Shown piece after piece: positions 11,901 through 22,508 of a stretch of DNA of 64,000 bases (positions within the stretch are counted from its first letter, which is position 1; every line of letters begins with the position of its first letter). This stretch comes from Acholoe squamosa (Eukaryota; Annelida; Polychaeta; Phyllodocida; Polynoidae). Location of the stretch: assembly GCA_949317995.1 (NCBI GenBank), contig OX439039.1, positions 75,278,002 to 75,342,001 on the forward strand, read 5' to 3'. A model generated the notes under the pieces. It was not told where the DNA came from. It saw only the letters and a list, made by a program, of their open reading frames with translations, and ran no database searches. Both the position numbers and the translations under genes were made by a program.

Positions 11901-12950
11901 TCTGGGCTCACAACCATGTGTTTTGCTATAGAAAGGATTCTGGACAAGGTGTGTACACAGCCATGACAGTTCTAATCTCGGGACTTCTCGCGTTTTTCTT
12001 ATGGGTACCATACTGCGTGACATGCTAGGAACAAGCCTGGTGTGAGATCAGAACCGGAAGACACTGATCTCAACATGTTCGGGAACCAGTCCTCTCATGA
12101 TTGATCGCTCTTCACTATTTGGCGTGACACCATAAGGCTAGGTACCTGGAGGCTGTCGCCTTCTGATCTATAGTCAGACCGAGACCCAGCATAATACTGG
12201 TGGCTCTCCCCCTGGCGGCTACAGCTCACATTAAATGACCACTTAATGGTGGCCTGTGCCACTAGGTGTCACATCAGTCACTCCTCCAGTGTATCTTCAG
12301 CATCCAGCGCCTAACTTCTCCCCCACCTCACACTACTCACCTTCTCACAAACCAGCTCTATTTCATGCCAAAAGGAGCCTTTCAAGAGAATTGTATGGAA
12401 AGAGACCCAACCCTCACAGGGCCATGGAGAAACTGAACTTCATTCTCCATGGGCCAATTCACCACTGTGACATCATCACAATAGCCTCGAATCCCTTTGA
12501 CAAGAGCGATAAAAATTGAGAGTAAAAAGAAGATACATTTATCAGTAAATCACACATTAGTGAATAGATATTGATTTTATTGAAAAGAAAATTGGCCCCA
12601 GTTTAGCTCATAGCCCATCTTTAAATGGGAATCCAGCTGATTTATTCTCACTTTAAAAGAAGAATAGATGATTCATGAAAAAAAGCCAGACACTTTAACC
12701 CTCATACAAGGTTAATGGGATCAGGGAGCGTTTTGGCTGCTTCATGGACTCTTATTATGGACCTTTACTTTTAGATTAACTCTCCAAGCAGTGGAAGGCT
12801 CTGGAGAGCTGTACTGGGAGAGTGTAGGACAAATGGGTACTGGCTAGAATCCAGTCTGGTTTGTAGCCATATCCCAGAGGGGCCTGCAAGAGGGGTTGGT
12901 TCCCCTGTTGCAATCAATGGTTACAAACCATGCTTCAACCCCCACCTCTA
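11901..12950. other. Non-coding stretch
   Basis: The open frame at 12256-12519 has no flanking splice sites of quality and no recognisable domain. I see nothing else to annotate. Confidence 0.4.
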
Positions 12951-13163
12951 CACTGTAGAAAATAACCTTTGAATCTACCAGAGAGCCTCATAAAACTGAA
13001 CAGTGAACCTTCATAATTGTATTGCAGTGAACAACTGTGATATTTTTAAGACAGCCCAGGTGGCAGTCCTGTGGTACAAGGAATCTCATTAAAAATAATG
13101 ACGGATCACTGGCAACTTTGGGACAAGGATTCCACCATTATTTCAAAGACAATTTTTGCAGTG
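12951..13163. mobile_element. CACTGTA-family small transposon, copy 1 (213 bp)
   Basis: The copy starts CACTGTAGAAAATAA and ends TTTTTGCAGTG. TA flanks both sides, suggesting a TA target duplication of the Tc1/mariner type. The interior matches copies at 43.36 and 50.63 kb (CATAATTGTATTGCAGTGAA; AATAATGACGGATC; TTTGGGACAAGGATTCC). It has no coding capacity. Confidence 0.8.
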
Positions 13164-14206
13164 TACCCACCTCGACCACACATGCAGAGAGTTCTTTTTC
13201 ATTTACCAGTACCCATGTATAAGCTGCACCCTGACTTTCGGATAATGATACACGCCACATGCACCTGAATCCGAAAAAGGTTCCTATTCCAGTTATCATA
13301 GTGTACTTTTTTTAAACCCCACTAATAAGCTTGACCTGGCCACGCCGAGGGTCTGAATTGGTCTATAAACCACCGTTGATATTACGGTAGGACCTACACC
13401 CTTTGCCAAACACTGCTATGATATCTCATTAGCCTAAAGAGTTCAGTTCTTAAAAAAGAGCCTTCCTGTCTCTTTTATTTCCTTAAGTGGTGTCTGATCC
13501 TTGAATGTAAAGATTATCTAATTGTAATAATAACGGTGATCAAGTTGACAATGCATGTGCTATAGCCCCCCCCCCCCTTCCCAGACAGTTCGTTATAAAA
13601 CCTTTGGAACAGCAGGGAATAGGGACGTCCTAGCTAAATAGCTATTGGACATATTGTTTAATGAAGATACCGGGGTACATGGATGCTGCCTTTGCTTTAT
13701 TTTTTAAGGAATTTCTAGTTTGGGAGGGTTCCTTTCAATTTCTAATCAAGCAGTTCCATATTTATGACATCATACCCCATACATTTATAAGTGATATAGC
13801 TTACATATAGCCAGTGTACTGGTCCCAGCAGAGATTACACTGTTTAACATAGGCTTCTTAAGTGTTACATATGCTACCCTCCACAGATTATTGATTAAAG
13901 AATGGATCCTTGTGACAGAGGTAGAAGAACTGCCTCCCCATCCCATTCTACTGGGGGGCTGAACTAAACACACTGAGATATTCACAATACATTGAGATAC
14001 AACAGGACAACATACTAGATTACTAAATTGAAGTATCTGATTAGAGCTGCTCAAGTCTATTAGTTTTGATAAAAGGGAAAAGTAATGATGTAAAAGAAAA
14101 TATGTGAGACCTGTATTGAATCAAAATGTAGGCCTACTGAAAAGAAGAGAGAAGAGGTAATAGAGCGTACCGGGGCAGGTGTTGTGTCAGGTAGAAGGTA
14201 ACATGC

Positions 14207-14344
14207 TTAAGTGGGTATTCCACTGCCATCGGTTGGGCGAATTTTTGCTAGTCCGGCTTTTATGAATATAGCAAAAGTAGAGGGAAAAAGTCACATGGAT
14301 TAGGGAAAATTCCCCCAACTGACGGCAGTGGAATACCCACTTAA
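14207..14344. mobile_element. Small TTAA-flanked inverted-repeat element
   Basis: TTAA is followed by GTGGGTATTCCACTGCC, and at the other end GGCAGTGGAATACCCAC is followed by TTAA. The arms extend imperfectly to about 38 bp. A TTAA target site is the hallmark of piggyBac and Kolobok elements. This 130-bp copy has no coding capacity. Confidence 0.85.
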
Positions 14345-15520
14345 AAACACTCATCCAGTCTGTCCCATATTTTATGTCTATAGTTGTGCTGATGGATCTT
14401 GGTAGCTCAGCTGTTTAAAAGGATGATTGAATGTATCCTGCGTCATCCCTAAAAGTGCATGGATATATATTTATGATACAGATATATGTGGCCAGGTGAG
14501 ATAAAGCATGCCTCCTGGGGGGAATTAGCTTTTTAAGGTTTAAGTCATGGGCTTTAAAATGAGATATCTTGAGCTAAAATATCCCCGATAGTTTTGTTGT
14601 AATTGCTCAAACATTGGTTGGTGTGAACAAATGAAAATAGGAAATAAGCTCTAAATGCATTATATCCTATCCTAAACACTAATAATGCAAAAAATACAGT
14701 TTTGTGGAAAATAACCAAATAAAAGTGATGTTTTTCTCATAAAATTGGTTCTAGAGGGAATTTTTGAGCTCTGGGTTCCTGAGGGAATTTTAAAAATGTT
14801 TGTTGCAAAAGTTCCCAATTGGTATAGGGGAGTGGTTTCCATGGCAACCAGAAATTGCCTTATCTACCAATTTTCTATGTTTCCATGGCAACCAACATTC
14901 CAAAAATGGAACATTATCAGTGGAGATGGAATTATTTTAAGCATACCACTGGATCCCTAATCCCTGGTCTAAAGCTTTTTTTCAGCATATTTGTCAGTGT
15001 TTTACCCATATAATGCCCCTGGTGGTCAAAACCAGTACTAAAAATCCACCCCTCCCCCCCCCCAGAGGCGCGTTCTCCCCCGTTGGGCCACATATTATGT
15101 ACTAGGTGATTAGCGAACTAGGTGATTAGTGAATCACATTGATGAGAGGTCTCAAGCAATCTATTCTACTTTGAAGTCTAACAGTACATATATCAGGCAA
15201 ACTCCATCATCCAAGGGCCTCCATATATAGGGGGAGAGAACACCAGGGATTTGTGTGGCAGTGAGTGTAGAGACAGATATTGAGTAGTTCCCTGCTATGT
15301 GATAGTCTGTGACTGTGACCTGAGAGAGCTGCTCAGTGCTATTAACCTGCTAAGGGCTGCATGGGGGGAGGGTTTATCAGTGATTGTATTGATTTTCAAC
15401 TTAGCTGTCAAGACCTATACATTCCTCTGCAAAACCTATGGATACCTAAGGGCTTCTAATTGAGTATTTCAGGGATTTCCTTTTGTGCTTAGTCACTTGC
15501 ATCCCTTTACTCCTGTGTGG
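14345..15520. other. Non-coding stretch
   Basis: No exon supported. It contains short C runs near 15.05 kb and otherwise unremarkable sequence. Confidence 0.45.
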
Positions 15521-15521
15521 C

Positions 15522-15650
15522 CATAAAAACAACCATGCTGTGTCAGCTCCTAAGGGCTGCATTCATAAAAACAGCCATGCAGTGTCAACTCCCAGGGGCT
15601 GCATTCATAAAAACAGCCATGCTGTGTCAACTCCTAAGGGCTGCATTCAG
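15522..15650 (+). repeat. 42-bp tandem repeat, 3 copies, with an outlier at 16.23-16.29 kb
   Basis: The unit contains CATAAAAACAGCCATGCTGT, GTCAACTCC and AAGGGCTGCATT. A further copy and a half lies at about 16228-16290. As 42 is a multiple of 3, an open frame with a 14-residue periodicity results. I regard it as a repeat artefact. Confidence 0.85.
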
Positions 15651-16289
15651 ACGGCGTAACAAGCACTTGCGCGCCCTCTATATATCACGCCATATATGCG
15701 GTCACACCAGGCTGTGTGTGTCAGTCACAGAGCAGCCAGCACAGGGGTCATATCACCCAAATAGGTCAAGATGGCCAGTGTTGTCTAATGATGAGTCTAT
15801 GGAGGTCACCCCCTTTTCTCAGTTATATTTCTACTATTAAACCTGGAGCACTTTTGAGCACTCTTAGTGAATTGAATGCATAATGCCTTGCAGTATTGAT
15901 ATGTAGAAATAATTTCAAAAGAGACTCTCACATTAATGTGTAAAATCAATTTCAATTTGGCTAATTATCAAATTTTGGGCAGCCAACTGTCAACTGATAT
16001 CCTCATCTATATTGAACTATCTTCATACTGACAAGTATAAAACACATATCAGACAAACACATACAATGGTGTCCAACATGACTACAATCATCTATTCTTT
16101 GGATAATCCTTTACTTGTTTGTATTAGGCTTAAGAGTTGCAAACTCTGAAGTGTCCGTTATCGCATGGTTGCCGTGTTTACGGCGATCCTGCCCTACTCA
16201 CCCTGCAGAGGGCGTACTGCTTGCTCCGTCGTCTGGGCTGCATTCATAAAAACAGCCATGCTGTGTCAACTCCTAAGGGCTGCATTCAT

Positions 16290-16410
16290 GGACCATGACA
16301 GTCCAACAGGGTTGATTCACCCTCAATAGTCGACATGATGCATCAATGTACTGCTGGCGAAGGGCTTTGCCAACACTGCATTGGTGTATCATGGCTACAA
16401 GGGAGCAGGT
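16290..16410. repeat. Palindromic GCATGATGCA-family repeat
   Basis: CGACATGATGCATCAATG with ACTGCTGGCGAAGG on one side and TTTGCCAACACTGCATTGG with TGTATCATGG on the other. A second weaker match lies near 16.49 kb (GACAGCATGATGCCTCAATG). Confidence 0.65.
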
Positions 16411-16790
16411 ATCTGGAACTATCATGTACCCCGTGAAAGGTTAATTCGAAAGGTACCCCTCATATTGGAACCACACTATGGTAATCGGTTAAGGACAGCA
16501 TGATGCCTCAATGCTTTATGGCTATTTGCTTTAGTAGTACTTCACTAACATGGCACAGGGCAGTAAATTGTCGACATATTATAACATGTTGGCCCTTCAA
16601 AAGTGTATCTACTGGGCCGCATTCTTACATCACGATACCCACAGGTTATAGTGTTTTTTAAGCATCATGCTACCCTTAAGGACCAATAGGGGATGAGGGA
16701 GTGGGGCCGGTTGATCTGGGTGGATCCCAGTGAATCCAACCCCTCTGTGGCTACATAATGCTTTAATGCCTCATACCCATGCGTCTCTGG

Positions 16791-17550
16791 TCTATAGTGT
16801 GTGAAACTCAGCCCTTCTGGTATGGTGTATGAAACTCAGCCCTTCTGATATAGTGTATGAAACTCAGCCCTTCTGATATAGTGTATGAAACTCAGCCCTT
16901 CTGGTATAGTGTATGAAACTCAGCCCTTCTGATATAGTGTATGAAACTCAGCCCTTCTGATATGGTGTATGAAACTCAGCCCTTCTGGTATGGTGTATGA
17001 AACTCAGCCCTTCTGGTATGGTGTATGAAACTCAGCCCTTTTGATATAGTGTATGAAACTCAGCCCTTCTGAAATAGTGTATGAAACTCAGCCCTTCTGG
17101 TATAGTGTATGAAACTCAGCCCTTCTGATATAGTGTATGAAACTCAGCCCTTCTGATATAGTGTATGAAACTCAGCCCTTCTGAAATAGTGTCTGAAACT
17201 CAGCCCTTCTGATATAGTGTATGAAACTCAGCCCTTCTGAAATAGTGTATGAAACTCAGCCCTTCTGATATTGTGTATGAAACTCAGCCCTTCTGGTATA
17301 GTGTATGAAACTCAGCCCTTCTGATATAGTGTATGAAACCCAGCCCTTCTGATATAGTGTATGAAACTCAGCCCTTCTGATATAGTGTATGAAACTCAGC
17401 CCTTCTGATATAGTGTATGAAACTCAGCCCTTCTGAAATAGTGTATGAAACTCAGCCCTTCTGATATAGTGTATGAAACTCAGCCCTTCTGATATAGTGT
17501 ATGAAACTCAGCCCTTCTGATATAGTGTATGAAACTCAGCCCTTCTGATA
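16791..17550 (+). repeat. 28-bp tandem array, about 27 copies
   Basis: Perfectly phased 28-bp units read TATAGTGTATGAAACTCAGC followed by CCTTCTGA. Nearly all variation lies in a short segment: GATATAG, GGTATAG, GGTATGG, GAAATAG and single exceptions such as TTG or a CCCAGC unit. The GAAACTCAGCCCTTCTG core is almost invariant. There are no unique spacers, so it is not a CRISPR array. Confidence 0.97.
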
Positions 17551-17559
17551 TTACTAGCC

Positions 17560-17720
17560 AGGGCTGCACTCATATACCATGCCGACTTGGTGAGGTTGAT
17601 ACACTCCTGAAGGGTTGAGACTTCATCAATGCAGTACTGGCGAATAGACTCTCCAACACTGCATTGCTGCATCATGGGACCAAGGGACGTCAACCTGAAG
17701 GCATCTTGCGGCCCTTAACG
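17560..17720. repeat. Palindromic GCATGATGCA-family repeat
   Basis: CACTCATATACCATGCCGAC, then TCATCAATGCAGTACTGGCG with ACTCTCCAACACTGCATTGC and TGCATCATGGGACC. It directly abuts the 28-bp array. Confidence 0.65.
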
Positions 17721-18045
17721 GGATTAACACTGCCCTAGCTGTCCTACACTGCCACCTACCGGGAGGCAGAGCAGATAAAAATAAACCATCGATCTCCCTG
17801 AAACCCTCAACCCATGAGGTGCATGCACCAGCGTGTGCCTGACTAAACACTGTGGTGCACTGGGAAAGTAGAGGGCTGGCCAGTTTTGTATTTTGGACCA
17901 ATGGGTATGGAGAGATAGTAGGTGGGCTGGCTTGGAGTTATACAGCCTCTGGCTAGCCTTTGAGTATATTACAGGGGAGGATATTGTGCTCTATGTATAT
18001 TCGTATTCACATATGGAGGTTATTTTCCTCTAAAGTAGATTTTCA

Positions 18046-18046
18046 A

Positions 18047-18122
<76 letters not shown>
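18046..18122. repeat. (CT)n microsatellite
   Basis: An almost uninterrupted run of about 38 CT dinucleotides with one early CC interruption. Confidence 0.98.
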
Positions 18123-18125
<3 letters not shown>

Positions 18126-18789
18126 AAGAAACTAATTACATAAATATCTATTCACAATGTATATGTAGATCGACACGCTAAAAGGTGAAGAGCCTCGCAG
18201 GTGTACCGTTTTTACCGTGTTGATTTAGTCATTTGAAATGAAAATATGATGAATATGCACATGACATTGAACATGGCTGTCTATTATGAAGATAGCCACA
18301 TAAAAATAAATAATGCAAATAGGTACTGTAGCCCAAAGGGTGAAAAGAGTTCAGGTAAGGGGGTCAGCTTTTATCCTATAGTATATTATGGAGTTTATCT
18401 GATGACACAGACTATTAACTCAGCACATTTGTTCTTCACAAACAGCAGCATCTGCTTTACATTAATCCATACTGACTACATCAGTTGATGAATTGCATTG
18501 GAATTCCACTATTCTATACAGTAAACAGAATCTTGCCGTCTCAGCACATTTTCTCACATTAATATTCCATTACAAGTATTTCATGTCACAGATTCAGACC
18601 CACTAGAGGCTCCTCATAAGCTCAACTCGGCCCATATATATCAAACACTGCACTGGAGTGAAAATGAAAGGAAGCCACTGGGAATCCAAGTGGGAGTTAG
18701 ATTGAAAAATAGGTAGAATCAATTGTATCATTATCTGCTATGCTTACACTGCCTTTCCCAGGCCTAGACCTTTGAGTGTTAATGCTGTC
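18123..18789. other. Non-coding stretch
   Basis: No supported exon or repeat. Confidence 0.45.
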
Positions 18790-18935
18790 TGATACCTCCT
18801 TGATTGTCATGATGCACAAATGCAGCTCTGGTGAGTCTCAGTTAGTGTATCGTGACATCTCTTTGGGAGTGTATCACTCCTGGCATGATGCATAAATGCA
18901 GCACTGGTTAATGGACCCTGCTGCATTCATGCATC
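18790..18935. repeat. Palindromic GCATGATGCA-family repeat
   Basis: Two partial units: TTGTCATGATGCACAAATGC, and GGCATGATGCATAAATGCAG with CACTGGTTAATGGACC and CTGCATTCATGCATCATAAA. Confidence 0.6.
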
Positions 18936-20439
18936 ATAAATAGATATATGTGGAACAAAAAGGGGCCCCCGGGATGTCCCTTTTGCCTTGTTGATCCACG
19001 TATTGCCATAGTTCATGAAAACACCATGTGGGCCTGAAAAAGTTAGCCTGGGAAGGTGTTGGCTGAGTAAGACAAGCACCCTTGTACAGCACAGACAGAC
19101 TCAGAGATAAGGAAAAATAACTGCTGACATAGAAAGTTGGGAACAGAGCTTGTGGACTTAGTTCAGCAGTTGTAACAAATCCTCTACTCAGCCAGCCCCC
19201 AAACACACTCATTGCTGGAGAGATGGGGTGAGCGATTGGGGAGTAGGTAGCACCACCTGTTGGCCTGACAAGTAGGGTAGATCGCCCTAGATTTGAACAA
19301 TTCTTGTTTTCCAAGTTCATGTATGTGTCTTTATTGTAGACAACACATGGGAAGTAGAAAGATGTAAGATTTAATTTGGCTCTTTTCATTTTCTTCCAAT
19401 TAATAAATAGTGTTTGATATTGAAAGAGTTCTATGTATGAGGAAAGCTGAGATGTATTGAGTAATATGGTATCTATGCATATTGTTATACCCAGTACAGT
19501 TGTGATATCAACATGCCATTAACTAACTAATGTCAACTACTTTAGTGTCACATCTTTTAAAAATTGTACACTTTGTACAATGAATACCTAATGGGGGGGG
19601 GGGGTTAGAGGAAAAGTTCTAAAACGTGTAATAAGCCTATTTCAATTTCCTATAGAATTCTCTGTTTGACATGAGGTGGATGTCCGAATCTAGAGGAGCC
19701 TAGCCTACCAATTGTTACTGTTGTTATCCAGTGCTGTGTTTTGCTGAAGTCAGCAAATCCTCACTTACCAGCTTACAGTACACAAGTCAGGTGGGCGGAG
19801 ATCGAATTTGGAGGGATAAGAGGAAAGGGGGTTAATGGTGGGAGATTTAACATAGTTAATGAAAGTGGATTGGCTCGTAACCTTCATTTTGGATTTGATT
19901 TGTCCTTAGGATGGTGACTTCATTTGGCCATTTCTTCTTCACACTTATTTCTTCACACATTTTATCTCTTAACATCAATGGGATGTTCCCTGATTTCAGG
20001 AAATTCCAAGCCATTAGATTCCTAGACGAAACCTCTATAATATTATAAGGAATTCAATAAATCAAGCACATCAGCGATTTTTCTTTGTTGAGTCAGTCAC
20101 ATTGTAGGCATTTTTTGTAACACACAGGATTTCCATTGCAGATCTATTTCAGAGAAAAGTTCACCTTCTGAAACTAGTTAAACTACCGTACTTAATTCAA
20201 ATCAGTTTCATCCTACCGTCCTCTTAAACCCAATTGAATAAAAAATCTGATATTGTCACTCCTTGTTCAAATTGATATAACAACTGAAAGGTCATCATGT
20301 TCTTAACCTCTGTAGCGTGACTAATAGTTTGGTGCAGTGACTTTGGAGTATGTATAACAACATATTATAAACGTGAAAATGTATTCAGTCAGTGCCCTTA
20401 AACTTGTGGTATTGTACATCTCATGTATATTGTGGTGAT
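18936..20439. other. Non-coding stretch with a run of G
   Basis: A 151-codon minus-strand frame (18934-19389) has no domain, no conserved composition and no splice context, so I do not call it a gene. A run of 10 G lies near 19.6 kb. Confidence 0.4.
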
Positions 20440-20875
20440 GGCATTAACCCTTTAATCTACACATTAACCCTTTGAGGGCTACTGATGTATGAGTGCATCC
20501 TCATGCACAATGATTAGCATGATGCATCAATGAAGTGCTAGCAAGTCTGCTTGCCAGCACTTCATCAGAGCATCATGCTGACCCTCTGGGAGTGTACCAA
20601 CCCAATAGGGCCAGCATGATGCATGATTGTAGCCCTGGATGCATTCATGCAGCCAGGCTCGATGTGTCATTTCACGGAATGATGCACGGATGCGGTACCA
20701 GCCCGAGCATCAGCGCATTATCCTAGGCCTTTGGGACCCCCTTCGGACTGGCATGATGCACAAATGCAGTACCGATGAGTTACTCGCCAGGGCTGTATTC
20801 ATGTATCATACCAACAGATATAGAAGGGCATTAAAAAACTAAAACCTAAATGACCTTTAAAGGGTTAGTGAATGG
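20440..20875. repeat. Palindromic GCATGATGCA-family repeat, longest compound copy (~435 bp)
   Basis: Bounded by CATTAACCCTTTAATC / TTAACCCTTTGAGGGC on the left and GACCTTTAAAGGGTTAG on the right. Inside are at least four units, including GCATGATGCATCAATGAAG-TGC with CTTGCCAGCACTTCATC and GAGCATCATGCTGACC, then GGGCCAGCATGATGCATG and GACTGGCATGATGCACAAAT. It is the best example of an element with TTAACCCTTT-type ends enclosing a tandem series of hairpins. Confidence 0.75.
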
Positions 20876-20981
20876 TTCCTAACATGTCACCTTCATACTA
20901 CCAAACTACTAAGTGATATACCAATGTACCCTTTTCGCTGGTTGTTCACCTGTCTGTCTTCTTCCCTTTAACCTCCATCAG

Positions 20982-21005
20982 CGTCTGATGCAGTTCAGTA
21001 TGAAG
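20982..21005 (+). CDS. USP31/USP43: USP microexon (24 nt)
   Basis: A pyrimidine-rich tract and CATCAG precede CGTCTGATG..., and the exon ends AAG before GTAGGT. It is phase 0 at both ends and encodes RLMQFSMK. Vertebrate USP31/43 have a segment ending in RYLM-like residues just before the LFxxRVV strand that opens the next exon, so the position and sequence fit. It lies 5 kb from the next exon, so transcript evidence would be decisive. Confidence 0.5.
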
Positions 21006-22416
21006 GTAGGTGGCTTCCCCTGCCTGAACTGCTCCTCAACTCCTCCCCCAAACCTTTTATGAGTAGCTCTCCCTCGTGTTAGTACCTCATTGAACTTTTA
21101 TAGCCAAAAACAATTTTCTTACTACTAGAAAAAAAAAGATGATGAAGGACAAAGCAAGAATGGTATTGAAAATTGTGGAGGGAAATATAGAAGACCACAA
21201 TTGTTTTGTCTCCCATGTAGTACACACTTCCTCATAAGAAAATTGTTTTTAGCCATGTTGTACTATACATGAGTAAGGATGAGGAATGAAGCACAGAGCT
21301 ATGTACACTGAAATGATATGGGTGTTGAAAAGAAGTCAGTAGTGACGACCAAGGTTAGTCTAATTAACAATATGAATGTTTAGTACCTTGGGTCATCCCT
21401 CTTGCCAGAAATTTTCGCGGTCATGGCGATCCTGGTCTCCTATTTGATATCCTATGGTTGTAGCTTTTGCTATGAATTATTCAATCAGAAGTTACTACTT
21501 TTCAATGCTGGTCATATGCTTTTAGTGTACATGTATTTCTTCTTTACTCCACATCCCTACTGCCCTTTATATTAATAATGTCTCACAGTGTTAGTCTAAA
21601 TCCTTGTGAATCCATTGGATGATGTGTTCATGTTAATGTCATGTTGTATGGCCTCTATTCTGGTCGAAATCAATTCCAGGATATGCCAATATAATATTCA
21701 TTTGTTGGTGCGCTTTTGCTATAGTGTCCTTAGATTACTTATTCCATGCTGACATTATAAGTATCATACCTACATATATATCACAATGGTCTGTGGTTCC
21801 TTTTGGAACCATTGGTGTGTTTATACGAGGTACATGTATGTACAATATATTGTAAACCCTCGAGTATAAGATGAGGTTTATGTGCCTTATTCCTAAACGT
21901 TATACATGTACTATAGAACAGTACGTTCTCAAAGGTCCAAAATATGTAGCTAGGTGCCTGGCGGGGCGTCAACTCAGTGTGTAACTTAAATGCAATATGG
22001 CTCTTGTCTACAGGCATTTAGATAGATAGAAAATTATCAAGATATTAGGTATCTACTATAGGTGGTTCAAATACTTGGCATGTCATGGATCTGTATTTTG
22101 TGTACTCATTCGGTTATTCATATGCCACGTAAGATAATTTATCTTATTTTCTTAAATCAAGAAAAATATTTTAGCTGTGTCGTCTTGACGCCTGGATGCA
22201 ACCCTAGGGAGAAACTCGCCAGGGCTGCATTCAAGTATCATGCCAGCCCTACAATCCCAGAGGGTCGGCCATGATGCACCAATGATGCAATCTTCATTGG
22301 TGCATCATGCCGATGAACAATGAAAAGAAGCACTCGGAATCAGCTGCTTTTAAAGGGTTAAAGTGGAAATGTCTGTACAACAGTAGATTAGTCTATAACC
22401 AGTACCTTTCAGCATC

Positions 22417-22508
<92 letters not shown>

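Noticed and set aside
12256-12519. 87-codon plus-strand open frame
   Set aside because: Looks mildly protein-like at its end but has no homology I can name and no splice support.
15517-15840. 107-codon open frame with 14-residue periodicity
   Set aside because: Explained by the 42-bp tandem repeat.
16791-17550. Regular array resembling a CRISPR
   Set aside because: The units are contiguous 28-mers without unique spacers, in a eukaryotic setting. It is a minisatellite.
18934-19389. 151-codon open frame on the minus strand
   Set aside because: No recognisable domain, a Ser/Leu microrepeat in the middle, no splice or promoter context, and overlap with a decayed repeat at its end. Likely chance.
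1-20981. Exons for the USP catalytic Cys box (GNTCFMN) and QHDAQEF motif
   Set aside because: I searched this stretch by eye for codings of both motifs and found none. A translated search against USP31/43 would settle it.
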